From the NCBI GenBank assembly GCA_046290815.1, contig JBKBUF010000018.1:1-64000 (forward strand): a stretch of DNA of 64,000 bases. The letters run 5' to 3'. Below the pieces are notes generated by a model. It was given only the letters and a program-made list of their open reading frames with translations. It had not been told where the DNA came from and did no database searches. This document shows positions 53,670 to 62,945 of the stretch, one piece after another (position 1 is the stretch's first letter; every line of letters begins with the position of its first letter). A program made the position numbers and the translations under genes. This DNA comes from JBKBUF01 sp046290815 (GTDB lineage Bacteria > Bacteroidota > Bacteroidia > Cytophagales > Cytophagaceae).

Positions 53670-54941
53670 ATGGAAGTGATCAGTAGCAGAAGCATTGCTT
53701 ACATTAATGGAAATATGGAAGAGACCCGGGATTTTGTAAATCAATTCAGGGATCATTTCCATATACACACTTTTGAGAACGGGTTTAGATTTTTCGAATG
53801 GTATAAGCAAGGCGGAAAGGTAAATGCGATTGTTAGCGGAGGTAAAGTAAACAGTCCAAATGGGTTATTGCTATTACATGAAATAAAAAAATACAATAGC
53901 ACGAATCATTTGCCTTTCGTTTTTATGCTTGATAATGTTATTGATAATCAAATCCGGAATCAATTGATTAAAGAACGGGTTTCAGAAATTTTTGAAAAGA
54001 ATGCAGATAAAGAAGCAGTGATCTTTCGGTTGAGTTACCTTATTGATCAAAGCCTTCAGATACGGGAAAAGAAAGTATTGAAAGCGCAGGTTACAGGTGA
54101 GTATAAAATTCCGGTGGTTAAAAGAGTTTTCGACATAGTATTCTCCCTTGTAGCTCTTATAATACTCTTACCATTGTTCCTGGTAATTTCTGTGTTAATC
54201 AAGATTGAATCAAGAGGGCCGGTATTTTACAGTTCACGAAGAGTAGGTACAGGTTACAGGATTTTTAACTTTTACAAGTTCAGATCTATGGACCCGGATG
54301 CAGATAAAAAACTTGTTCAGCTTGCTCATCTGAATCAATACGGAAAGAAGAAGGCTGAAGCAAATCCGCCGCTTTGTGTGGATGCTGATACTAAAGCATC
54401 TAAAATTTCCTCCTCTGAAAATGGAACAGAGGTTTTGATTGAAAATGCTGTATCTATATCAGGATTGTGTGATGAATGTGCTTTGAAGAATACCTGCTGT
54501 CAATCTATCCTATATATGGATGGGAAGGAAATTTGCGAGAAAACTTTTCTTGCTGAGAAGAAAGAAAAAGATGCAGCGGCCTTTGTTAAAATTTCTAATG
54601 ACCCGAGAGTTACTCGCATCGGGAAATTCATAAGGAATACAAGTATTGATGAATTGCCTCAGCTTTTCAATGTGCTAAAAGGGGATATGTCGATTGTTGG
54701 TAATCGCCCGCTTCCCTTGTACGAAGCAGAGAAAATAACAACGGATCAATTTATTCCGAGATTTCTTGCTCCTGCAGGTATCACAGGTTTGTGGCAGGTT
54801 ACCAAACGTGGCTCAAAGGAGATGTCTGAAGAAGAAAGAATTCAGCTGGATAATGATTATGCAAAAAATTACTCTTTCATCAGAGATCTGGTAATTATTG
54901 CAAAGACTATTCCGGCCTTATTGCAGAAAGATAATGTTTAA
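53670..54941 (+). CDS. Initiating sugar transferase with degenerate receiver and Cys-rich insert
   Basis: A 423-residue polyprenyl-phosphate glycosyl-1-phosphate transferase of the WcaJ/PglC type that starts repeat-unit assembly. Residues 1-130 look like a receiver fold but the phosphoacceptor position is Ser/Gly (AIVSGGKVNSPNG), so it is probably not phosphorylated. A membrane segment follows (VFDIVFSLVALIILLPLFLV, 152-171), then the catalytic part with FYKFRSMDPDADK and DPRVTRIGKFIRNTSIDELPQL. Between these lies an insert of about 80-90 residues with six Cys: 236, 267, 270, 276, 277 and 289. This could bind a metal or form a redox switch. The C-terminal GITGLWQVTKRG is typical. Confidence 0.85.
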   Translation: MEVISSRSIAYINGNMEETRDFVNQFRDHFHIHTFENGFRFFEWYKQGGKVNAIVSGGKVNSPNGLLLLHEIKKYNSTNHLPFVFMLDNVIDNQIRNQLIKERVSEIFEKNADKEAVIFRLSYLIDQSLQIREKKVLKAQVTGEYKIPVVKRVFDIVFSLVALIILLPLFLVISVLIKIESRGPVFYSSRRVGTGYRIFNFYKFRSMDPDADKKLVQLAHLNQYGKKKAEANPPLCVDADTKASKISSSENGTEVLIENAVSISGLCDECALKNTCCQSILYMDGKEICEKTFLAEKKEKDAAAFVKISNDPRVTRIGKFIRNTSIDELPQLFNVLKGDMSIVGNRPLPLYEAEKITTDQFIPRFLAPAGITGLWQVTKRGSKEMSEEERIQLDNDYAKNYSFIRDLVIIAKTIPALLQKDNV

Positions 54942-54955
54942 AGATAGAGAAGGAT

Positions 54956-55735
54956 ATGGTAGGGTTAATACTAAAAAAAGGTTCAGGTTTTGGTAATGCG
55001 TTTGTTTTTGTCATATCTGTATTAATCTCTGCACCAATAAGTGCTCAAACCAATATGGAGCTGAAGTTAGCTGCTGAAAGAGGGAGTTTTGACGATACCC
55101 CTTTGAGCGAACAGCTACCTTCACTTGACAGGCTTATACAGATAGCTCTTGAAAATTCTCCGATAATGAAGTCTGAAGATCTTTCAATTAAGAGTTCAGA
55201 GATGGCCGCAAAACTGGAAAGACGTACATGGCATAGGAATATTTCAGGATTTTATAATTATGCCAGAGGTAGTCAGCAATTTACTTTACCAGGTATGACT
55301 GCACAAGGTGAACAAAATATGCTGAATGGTTACAGGTATGGAGTAAATTTTAATATCCCTTTGTCAGAATTTACAACACGAAGAACCCGGGTTCGCTTAT
55401 CAGAACTGAGCATTGATCAGGCAAGATTCAGACGTGAACAAATGGAGATGGAAATTTCCAGACAGGTAACCGCGGAATATCAGAATCTGATCACAGCTCA
55501 GAAGATACTTGCTGTAAGGGCTCAGGGCAGACAAAATGCTCAGTTGGTATACCAGATGGCAGAAAAGCAATTTAAGGAGGGTACGTTAGGATTGGAAGAA
55601 TTCAGCAGGGTAAGTGATTCGCTCATCAATGCTGAAGCAGGATTTGAAATGGCAAAAAAGGAATATAACACACTGTTTCGGCAGTTTGAAGAATTACTTG
55701 GTGTAAACTTAGTATCAATAATGAAACGAAAATGA
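54956..55735 (+). CDS. Short TolC-like outer-membrane efflux protein
   Basis: A 259-residue exported protein (signal GNAFVFVISVLISAPISA, cleaved before QTN). The rest matches one repeat of the TolC/OEP family: SLDRLIQIALENSPIMKSED at about 57-76, an amphipathic strand region and long coiled-coil helices (RFRREQMEMEISRQVTAEYQ, MAEKQFKEGTLGLEEFSRVS). Typical TolC proteins have about 420-480 residues and two such repeats, so this is a half-length form. It could form a larger oligomer as the export channel for the polysaccharide, or serve as an accessory periplasmic protein. It overlaps the next gene by ATGA. Confidence 0.75.
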   Translation: MVGLILKKGSGFGNAFVFVISVLISAPISAQTNMELKLAAERGSFDDTPLSEQLPSLDRLIQIALENSPIMKSEDLSIKSSEMAAKLERRTWHRNISGFYNYARGSQQFTLPGMTAQGEQNMLNGYRYGVNFNIPLSEFTTRRTRVRLSELSIDQARFRREQMEMEISRQVTAEYQNLITAQKILAVRAQGRQNAQLVYQMAEKQFKEGTLGLEEFSRVSDSLINAEAGFEMAKKEYNTLFRQFEELLGVNLVSIMKRK

Positions 55736-57939
55736 ACATACAGGATATATTCAGGATTTTTAAGAAGCATTTGCTTTTGATGGTACTTTTCGCCACTGTA
55801 GTGGCTGTTTCTGTTTTTTTTCTGACCAGAGATGAAGAGAAGACATATGTTTCGGGGTTTATGCTTTATACCGGTATTGCAAGTGGTACAAACCTTAACT
55901 CCGAGCAAAATCAAAGAATTGATCATAATGTCGTAAACAACGCATTTGATAACCTGCTGAATACTTTGAAATCCAGAGAGAGTATGCAGGAGGTTTCCAT
56001 CAGACTTCTTGCAGCGCATTATATGCTTGACAGCTGTGACGGGAAAGCTATTTCACCTGAAAATTTCTTTGTGCTGGATTACATACTTCCAAAGGAAGCC
56101 AGAGATACCCTGGTGGATAAATCTTCATATGAGAAGACGGTCCAGAATTTTATTCATTATAAAAATACCGTAAAGGATAATGTTATAGCTTCTCTGATTA
56201 CCGGTGGAAATGAGATTTACGGTGCAGATATAATTAAAAGCAGGCTCACCGCTTCAAGAAAGGAACATAGTGATATGCTTGAAGTGTGGTATTATGGAAC
56301 AGATCCTGGTATAGTACAGCAGACGCTTAATATAATTGCAGATGTATTTATCAGAAAATTCAAAAATATTAAGGAGGCCGAGGTGAATCAGGTGATTGCT
56401 TACTACGATCAGCAGGTTAAACAAAGTCATGACAGATTAAGAAGTATAGAGGATCAGTTGAAGAAATTTGAAATCAATAATAAGATCATTGATTACCACG
56501 AACAAACCAGAAAGCTGACAGATGCCAAGCAAAGTTACATTGATGAGATTCAAAAGGAGAAGATGGCTCTGGCTTCTTCCAGGAGTGTTGTGAAGAACCT
56601 GGGAGATAGGATGAATAAGAAAAAGTCACTTATTGAGAATAATGATAAAATTATTACAAAGAGAGAAGAGCTTGCAAGAATAAATTATAAGATAGCTAAT
56701 ATGCAGGCTCAGGGTAAAACAGAAAATTTGGCATCTCTGGAAGCTGAGGCAGAAAAACTAAAGGCTGAAATACATGGGATAGTATCAGAATTGTATCAGA
56801 TAAATAACTCGGAAGAAGGGATTGGAAGAGATGCCATTTTGGATCAATGGTTGTCAGCTACACTTAATTCAGATGAAAGTACCGCAAAGATTCAGTTAAT
56901 GGAGCAAAGACTGGCTTCTTTTGATTCATTGTATAATAAGTTTGCTCCCCTGGGTTCTACCATTACAAGATTAAAGCGAGATATGGATCTTGCAGAAAAA
57001 GACTACATGAATTATCTACAGCTGCTAAATATGAATAAGCAAAGAAAGCAGAATATTCAACTTACAAGTAATATTAAGCTGGTTGATCCTCCATTTTATC
57101 CTTTGACACCTGAGCCAAGTAAGTCATTTGTTTTGGTGCCATTTTCATTTGTGGCTTCATTTATATTTCTTTTTGGGATTTTTCTTGGAAGGGAGTTTTT
57201 AGATTCTTCCGTAAAATCTCCGTCAAGGGCTATGGAATTTTCCGGATTGCAGATGGCGGGAATTTTACCCTTATATAAAAATTTCAATGATACACAACTA
57301 CAGAAGTTTGAAGTTAAACTTATTGATCAGATCATTAGTAAGATCAGACTGGAGATAAATAATTCAGGAGTCTCCGGTGATTTCAAATCGGTCTTATTTT
57401 CTTCAATCAATCAGGGTGAAGGAAAATCATGGACAATGATGAAAATTGCAAAAAGGCTGGCGGAGATTGGAGAAAAAGTGATGGTCTGCGTGCCTGTGGG
57501 ATCACAAACAGGATCTGCGAAAAGTGGTAAAGCAGAGGTGGATATTTCAGGGGTTGCTGTTTTGGAATATTCAGATCCTCTTGCATTTTTCAGAAAAGAT
57601 GCGGTAGAAAAATTAATAGAAAAGAGGAAGGCAGAAGGCTATGGTTTTCTCTTGGTAGAAATACCTGGTGTGAATGAGTCCCAGGTGCCTATTGAACTGA
57701 TAAATAAAATGCATTTATCTCTTTTGGTAGTGCGTGCCGACAGGTCATGGAAAGAGTCTGATAAATATCTTCTTGAAATTATAGACAAAGCATCTTCAGT
57801 AAAACCGCTTTTATTACTTAATAAAATGACAGTGGATCGTATCGTACAAATTTACGGTAGTTTGCCTAAACAGAATTTTGTATTTGGTAGTTCTTTATTT
57901 AAACGAAAGAATAAGGAAGCTAAGTCAATCAGGATATGA
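55732..57939 (+). CDS. Wzz-like polysaccharide co-polymerase with degenerate BY-kinase domain
   Basis: A 735-residue chain-length determinant. One N-terminal span (LLLMVLFATVVAVSVFFL), a long periplasmic coiled coil (about 200-460), and a second span (FVLVPFSFVASFIFLFGIFL) precede a cytoplasmic P-loop domain. That domain keeps a Walker A-like SSINQGEGKSW with Lys565 but has no DxD Walker A' of bacterial tyrosine kinases and no C-terminal Tyr cluster (tail KRKNKEAKSIRI). It is therefore probably not an active autokinase, or a regulatory form. It should control length and export of the polysaccharide with the TolC-like protein. Confidence 0.82.
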   Translation: MNIQDIFRIFKKHLLLMVLFATVVAVSVFFLTRDEEKTYVSGFMLYTGIASGTNLNSEQNQRIDHNVVNNAFDNLLNTLKSRESMQEVSIRLLAAHYMLDSCDGKAISPENFFVLDYILPKEARDTLVDKSSYEKTVQNFIHYKNTVKDNVIASLITGGNEIYGADIIKSRLTASRKEHSDMLEVWYYGTDPGIVQQTLNIIADVFIRKFKNIKEAEVNQVIAYYDQQVKQSHDRLRSIEDQLKKFEINNKIIDYHEQTRKLTDAKQSYIDEIQKEKMALASSRSVVKNLGDRMNKKKSLIENNDKIITKREELARINYKIANMQAQGKTENLASLEAEAEKLKAEIHGIVSELYQINNSEEGIGRDAILDQWLSATLNSDESTAKIQLMEQRLASFDSLYNKFAPLGSTITRLKRDMDLAEKDYMNYLQLLNMNKQRKQNIQLTSNIKLVDPPFYPLTPEPSKSFVLVPFSFVASFIFLFGIFLGREFLDSSVKSPSRAMEFSGLQMAGILPLYKNFNDTQLQKFEVKLIDQIISKIRLEINNSGVSGDFKSVLFSSINQGEGKSWTMMKIAKRLAEIGEKVMVCVPVGSQTGSAKSGKAEVDISGVAVLEYSDPLAFFRKDAVEKLIEKRKAEGYGFLLVEIPGVNESQVPIELINKMHLSLLVVRADRSWKESDKYLLEIIDKASSVKPLLLLNKMTVDRIVQIYGSLPKQNFVFGSSLFKRKNKEAKSIRI

Positions 57940-59147
57940 TACGGAACAAGAATTTCTTATGTATAGCACTTACTACATGGGAAAAAGAATTCATGAATAC
58001 GATGGTTCAGATAATGAGTCTGCTGAGCCAAAATAATAAAGTACTTTTTGTTGATTACGAATATACTGTAAAAGATATGATCGTCACCCTTGCAGGAAAG
58101 CAAAAAGCGCCTGTTCAAAGGATGATCGGTATAGAAAACAGGTTAAGAACCGTAAGGACAGCATATGGATCGGAGGTGCATGTGCTCACGCCTCCTCCTG
58201 TGCTTCCCATAAACTGGATCAAAAATGATAATCCATATAAAATGATGTTAAAGCTCAATGGTAACCTTGTTAGAGGTTGCATTCAGCGAGCGTTAAGAGA
58301 GTTGAAAATGGAAGATCCGATAGTTATTAATGGTTACAATCCGTTCTTCGGACTTCCGTTAGCAGGTGATTTTAATGAAATTCTTAATTTATATTACTGC
58401 TATGACGAAATTAAAGGAGATCAGTGGTATAATTTTCATGGTCCTGAAATAGAACGTGAGTACATTGAAAAAACCGATGCTGTAATCACAACATCAGAAG
58501 GCTTATATCGCTCAAAGAGTCCTCTGCATCCAAACTGTTTTGTTGTTAAAAATGGGGTGGATTTTGAGTTGTTCAATGCAGCGGCAACATTAGAGGTGAA
58601 GTCTCCGCATAAACCGAGAGTGGTAGGATATACAGGAAGTATAGATCAGCGATTCGACATTCAGACTATGACTTATGTTATCGAAAGACTGCCTGAAATA
58701 GAATTTCGGTTTATAGGAAGGCAGGCTAATGAATCTGCAGTAATGGCTTTGGGCGCTTTCTCTAATGTAAAATTATTTGGCAGCATGAAACCTTATCAGA
58801 TACCTGAAGCTGTTAGCCAGATTGACGCAGGGGTTATCCCTTATATTAAAAATGAATTGACAAAAGGAGTTTATCCTCTAAAGATAAATGAATACCTGGC
58901 GGCAGGGAAGCCTGTTGTAATGTCTGATTTTGCGCATTTGCCCGAGTTCAATGAAGTTGTGAGAATGGCTGCAAATAAAGAACAATTTTTAAACAGCCTT
59001 AAAGAGGAGTTGTATAGTGACAACAAAGAGAAAATTAATAAAAGAATAGAATTTGCCAGAAAGAATTCCTGGAAAAACAGGGTAGAAGAGCTTTCAGGGA
59101 TAATAGATAGGTTGTTGAGTATGAAGTTGCAGAAGCAATTTGTATGA
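57936..59147 (+). CDS. Glycosyltransferase (GT4-like)
   Basis: A 403-residue GT-B glycosyltransferase. The N-terminal half starts with FLCIALTTWEKEFMNTMVQI and has no signal peptide. The C-terminal nucleotide-sugar-binding half has VVGYTGSIDQRFDIQTMTYV near 230-249 and GVYPLKINEYLAAGKPVVMSD near 308-328, the E-x7-E-like region of GT4 enzymes. It should add a sugar to the lipid-linked repeat unit. Overlaps both neighbours by ATGA. Donor and acceptor unknown. Confidence 0.85.
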   Translation: MIRNKNFLCIALTTWEKEFMNTMVQIMSLLSQNNKVLFVDYEYTVKDMIVTLAGKQKAPVQRMIGIENRLRTVRTAYGSEVHVLTPPPVLPINWIKNDNPYKMMLKLNGNLVRGCIQRALRELKMEDPIVINGYNPFFGLPLAGDFNEILNLYYCYDEIKGDQWYNFHGPEIEREYIEKTDAVITTSEGLYRSKSPLHPNCFVVKNGVDFELFNAAATLEVKSPHKPRVVGYTGSIDQRFDIQTMTYVIERLPEIEFRFIGRQANESAVMALGAFSNVKLFGSMKPYQIPEAVSQIDAGVIPYIKNELTKGVYPLKINEYLAAGKPVVMSDFAHLPEFNEVVRMAANKEQFLNSLKEELYSDNKEKINKRIEFARKNSWKNRVEELSGIIDRLLSMKLQKQFV

Positions 59148-60475
59148 GGCTGTTGAAAAAAATATTTTCGAATAACAGTATTCTCTCACTTTCGGGAAAT
59201 GCCACTACTGCTTTATTGGGATTTCTCAGTTTTGCATTACTTGCACGTGCTCTGTCGAGGGAAGATTTCGGAAACTGGGTGATATTTCTTACCATATACA
59301 TTTTTATCGAACTTGTCCGGGTGGGCTTTTTACAAACTCCGGTTGTTAAATTTTCTTCAGGTGTTGATGAAAAAACAAAAAGCGAAGTGTATGGTGCAGC
59401 ATGGGGATTTGCGATTATTTTTTCGGTATCACTGGCTGTAATTTGTTATTTGATATTTATGGTTATCGGCCATATGATATCAAATTCCGGGGCGGCATTA
59501 TTTTTCAAATGGTTTGGTTTACTTTTTCTCATATCTCTGCCTTTTAATTTCGCTACCTGGATCCAACAGGCGGAGATGAAGTTTAACCGTATTCTATATA
59601 TAAGATTCATTAATCTTGGAACATTCGTTGTGCTGAATATTTATTCTTTTTTAAATGGAGCAACAACTGAATTTGTTTTATATAGCTATATGTTTGCAAG
59701 CATTCTTGCAAGTATGGTTTCGCTGATGGCAGGATGGACTTCTGTAAAATCATTGAAGTATTTTTCATGGAACAAGCTGAAAGCTATTTTTCATTTCGGT
59801 AAATATAGTACCGGTACTATGATGGGTGCCAATCTGCTTAGGAGTTCAGATACTTTTATAATTGGTGCCATGCTGGGACCTGAAGCTGTTGCAATGTATA
59901 GTGTTCCTTTAAAACTTTTCGAAATTGTAGAAATTCCATTAAGGAGCTTTGTGGCGACTACTCTTCCGGTTTTTTCAAGAATGATTAATGAAAATAATAG
60001 GATTCAAATGAAATATTTTCTTGAAAAGGTTACCGGCATGTGTTCATTAGGAGTGCTGCCGGTGGTCCTTTTTTCATTCATATTTGCCGATCCTCTGGTG
60101 GTGTTACTTGGAGGGGAAGAATACAGAGCTTCGGCTAATATATTAAGAATATTTGCACTGCTTTCTGCATTTATGCCTATTGACAGATATTCAGGCGTAG
60201 CCTTGGATGTGCTCAATATGCCTCAAATAAATTTTGTAAAAGTTTTGCTTATGCTGCTGGTTAATATAGGCGGAGATTTACTGGTGTTATGGGTTTTTGG
60301 AAACCTTATTTCAGTGGCGGCAGTTTCTATCCTCACTTTTGTTAGCGGAGTAGTTATGGGAATGTATTTTTTAAATTCTTATATGCCGGTGTCTTTTAAG
60401 AATATGATGCTTTCAGGAGTAAATGGTATTAAAGAATTGCTATTGAAAGTAATGAAGATGAAATTTTCAGTTTAG
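59144..60475 (+). CDS. Polysaccharide flippase (Wzx-like)
   Basis: A 443-residue inner-membrane protein with about 12 membrane spans of the oligosaccharide flippase type. The N-terminal SLSGNATTALLGFLSFALLARALSREDFG matches the usual start of Wzx proteins, ending with the RxxxxEDFG motif. It should turn lipid-linked repeat units to the periplasmic face. It overlaps the glycosyltransferase gene by ATGA and is followed by the polymerase gene after 1 bp. Confidence 0.9.
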   Translation: MRLLKKIFSNNSILSLSGNATTALLGFLSFALLARALSREDFGNWVIFLTIYIFIELVRVGFLQTPVVKFSSGVDEKTKSEVYGAAWGFAIIFSVSLAVICYLIFMVIGHMISNSGAALFFKWFGLLFLISLPFNFATWIQQAEMKFNRILYIRFINLGTFVVLNIYSFLNGATTEFVLYSYMFASILASMVSLMAGWTSVKSLKYFSWNKLKAIFHFGKYSTGTMMGANLLRSSDTFIIGAMLGPEAVAMYSVPLKLFEIVEIPLRSFVATTLPVFSRMINENNRIQMKYFLEKVTGMCSLGVLPVVLFSFIFADPLVVLLGGEEYRASANILRIFALLSAFMPIDRYSGVALDVLNMPQINFVKVLLMLLVNIGGDLLVLWVFGNLISVAAVSILTFVSGVVMGMYFLNSYMPVSFKNMMLSGVNGIKELLLKVMKMKFSV

Positions 60476-60476
60476 G

Positions 60477-61931
60477 ATGATAAGATACCTTTCAAGTGAT
60501 GGTGTAAAACAAGTGCTAAAATTGCTTATGCTGTTTTTGATGGCATTTGCAATGGCATATCTTTTTGCAAAAGGAGGAATACCTGTTGCAGGAGCATTTT
60601 TTGTTTTGCCATTTGCAATCGCAGGGTTTATTTTAATTTGTATCAAACCTCATTTTGGACTGTTTCTTTGCCTGATTATAGCATATACAGTTTTAGGTAT
60701 TACCAGGTATGTTAATCTCCCTTTAGGGCTTGCTCTGGAGATTGTGTTATGGGTTACGTTGCTTGCTTTATTGTTTAGAACAAAAAAAGAGGATTTCGGG
60801 CATTTGAATAATTTGTCTGTGTGGCTTATGGTGGTATGGACTGCGTACACTACATTTGAAATATTTAATCCGGAAGCAAAAAGTTTTGAAGCATGGTTTT
60901 ATGCGGTAAGGGCAATATCTTTTAATATTTTATTTTTGATAATGGCCGCTACGCTTGGTCTCCGTTCTCAAAGATATCTGAATATATTTATTGCAATCTG
61001 GATGGTAGGTGCGGCTGTTAGTGCTTTATATGGGATGAAGCAATTGTATATAGGACTTGATGCGGCAGAAAACAGATGGCTGGCAGAAGGAGCTGCCGAT
61101 ACTCATATTTTATTTGGTCGGCTAAGGGTATTTTCATTTTATTCAGACGCCGGACAGTTCGGGGCTTTTATGGCATTTTCCAGTCTTGTTGGTCTTATAC
61201 TGGGGCTGAAGGCCAGAACTACTTTTAAAAGATTTTTTTATATCTCCTGTGGTTTATTATGCTTTTGGGGTATGGCCATATCCGGAACAAGAGGAGCTGT
61301 TTTTGTCTTTTCCGGTTTCTTTTTTTATCTGGTTCTTACTAAAAATTTCCGTATTCTGCTTCTGGGGTTTTTATGTGCAGGCGCTGCTTTTTATGTGTTG
61401 AAGTATACATATATTGGTCAGGGTAATTATCAGATTCAAAGAATCAGAAGCGCTATGAATCCTGATGAAGATCCGTCCTTCCAAGTGCGATTGGAAAATC
61501 AAAAAAAGCTGAGGGCCTACCTTGCAACAAGACCATTCGGAGGTGGCATTGGTTCTATTGGTTATTGGGGTAAAAGATTTAGTCCGGGTACATTCCTTGC
61601 AGAAACACCACCGGATAGTCATTATGTCCGGATATGGGCTGAAACAGGTATTGTCGGATTGACTATACATCTTGGCGCTTTTATTATTATTCTTATCCGG
61701 GCATTTGTTATAACATACAAAATCAGGGATATTTACCTGAAGCAAAAAATGATGGCATTTTATTCGGGAGTTTTTGGAGTGCTGGTAGCTAGTTATGGAA
61801 ACCAGATCCTTAGCCAAATGCCATTAGGTGTATTTTTCAGTATTGCTGTAGCTTACCTTTTTATGGCTCCGACCATAGACAAAAGTTTAATGGGAGAAAG
61901 TTCCATTTCATTTAACAATTCCTCAAAATAA
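60477..61931 (+). CDS. O-antigen ligase/polymerase family protein (Wzy-like)
   Basis: A 484-residue membrane protein with about 11-12 spans. The Wzy_C/WaaL-type region contains MAISGTRGAVFVFSGFF near 265-281 and a large periplasmic loop with RLENQKKLRAYLATRPFGGG near 340-359. This loop carries the catalytic-type Arg and His residues in related enzymes (here also PPDSHYVRIWAETG). Beside a Wzx and a Wzz-like protein it most probably polymerises repeat units. Confidence 0.85.
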   Translation: MIRYLSSDGVKQVLKLLMLFLMAFAMAYLFAKGGIPVAGAFFVLPFAIAGFILICIKPHFGLFLCLIIAYTVLGITRYVNLPLGLALEIVLWVTLLALLFRTKKEDFGHLNNLSVWLMVVWTAYTTFEIFNPEAKSFEAWFYAVRAISFNILFLIMAATLGLRSQRYLNIFIAIWMVGAAVSALYGMKQLYIGLDAAENRWLAEGAADTHILFGRLRVFSFYSDAGQFGAFMAFSSLVGLILGLKARTTFKRFFYISCGLLCFWGMAISGTRGAVFVFSGFFFYLVLTKNFRILLLGFLCAGAAFYVLKYTYIGQGNYQIQRIRSAMNPDEDPSFQVRLENQKKLRAYLATRPFGGGIGSIGYWGKRFSPGTFLAETPPDSHYVRIWAETGIVGLTIHLGAFIIILIRAFVITYKIRDIYLKQKMMAFYSGVFGVLVASYGNQILSQMPLGVFFSIAVAYLFMAPTIDKSLMGESSISFNNSSK

Positions 61932-61948
61932 GCGGTTATTTCATTTAG

Positions 61949-61973
61949 GCAACATTAAGTTGGTTGATGTTGC
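61949..61973. repeat. Stem-loop between polymerase and GT2 genes
   Basis: GCAACAT (61949-61955) is complementary to ATGTTGC (61967-61973), with an 11-base loop. The following TTTGAAT is not a good T tract, so this is more likely a processing or mRNA-stability structure than a terminator. It lies in the only gap over 60 bp in the operon. Confidence 0.4.
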
Positions 61974-61997
61974 TTTGAATAAAACGGGTTTGCAAAA

Positions 61998-62945
61998 ATG
62001 GAAGAAGAAGTAAGATCAGAAGGGTTAAATGCAATGCCTCTGGTATCTGTAATTACAATAAACTACAATGGTGTTAAATACACTTGTGACCTTCTATCAT
62101 CATTAAAGAAAATCACCTATCCGAATTATGAAATTATTGTAGTAGATAATAATTCTAAAGAGGATCCGGGTGAAATAGAAATTCAACATCCTGACGTAAA
62201 ATTAATTCGCAGTAAAGAAAACCTGGGATTTGCCGGAGGAAATAACGTAGGGATGATGGTAGCCAGGGGAAAATATTTTCTTCTACTGAACAATGATACT
62301 GAAGTTGATCCTGATTTTATGCACCCTCTGGTAGAAAAACTGGAGACTGATCCGATGGCTGGTGCAGCCAGTTCAAAACTTATCTATTATAATTCCGATA
62401 ACATTATTCAATACGCCGGAAGCTCCAGAATAAATCCGTTTACAGGAAGAAATAAAACTTTAGGAAATAAAGAAAAAGATAATGGTCAGTATGATGGCTG
62501 TTGTACCACTTGCTATGCACATGGAGCGGCGATGATGATACCAAGGAAAGTAGTGGAAAAAATCGGGCTAATGGCAGAGCAATACTTTCTATATTACGAA
62601 GAACTTGATTTTTGTGAAAGGATAAATGCTGCCGGATATAATATCTGGTATGTTGGTAAATCTGTGGTATATCATAAAGAGTCTATGAGTGTAGGGAAAG
62701 AAAGCCCCCTTAAGGCGTTTTATATGACTAGAAACAGATTGATTTTTATGAGAAGAAACTTTAAAGGAATACCCTTATTTATGAGCTTTTTGTTTTTTAC
62801 TTCAATAGCCTTACCTAAAAATGTATTTGCACATTTAAAGGAAGGAAAGAAGGAATTGGCAAAGGAAGTACTAAAAGGTTTTGTGTCGAATTTTAAGGTG
62901 CAAAACATCAATGATAATCCAAAATTAAATATTCAAAGTATATGA
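61998..62945 (+). CDS. Family 2 glycosyltransferase (rhamnosyltransferase-like)
   Basis: A 315-residue GT-A enzyme. The N-terminal VSVITINYNGVKYTCDLLSS is near 18-37, VVDNNSKED near 52-60, and LLLNNDTEVDPDF near 100-112 with the Asp-x-Asp-like nucleotide/metal site. FFLYYEELDFCERI near 198-211 has the acceptor-site Glu-Asp. This layout is that of rhamnosyl- or other dTDP-sugar transferases. No signal peptide. It overlaps the next gene by ATGA. Confidence 0.88.
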   Translation: MEEEVRSEGLNAMPLVSVITINYNGVKYTCDLLSSLKKITYPNYEIIVVDNNSKEDPGEIEIQHPDVKLIRSKENLGFAGGNNVGMMVARGKYFLLLNNDTEVDPDFMHPLVEKLETDPMAGAASSKLIYYNSDNIIQYAGSSRINPFTGRNKTLGNKEKDNGQYDGCCTTCYAHGAAMMIPRKVVEKIGLMAEQYFLYYEELDFCERINAAGYNIWYVGKSVVYHKESMSVGKESPLKAFYMTRNRLIFMRRNFKGIPLFMSFLFFTSIALPKNVFAHLKEGKKELAKEVLKGFVSNFKVQNINDNPKLNIQSI

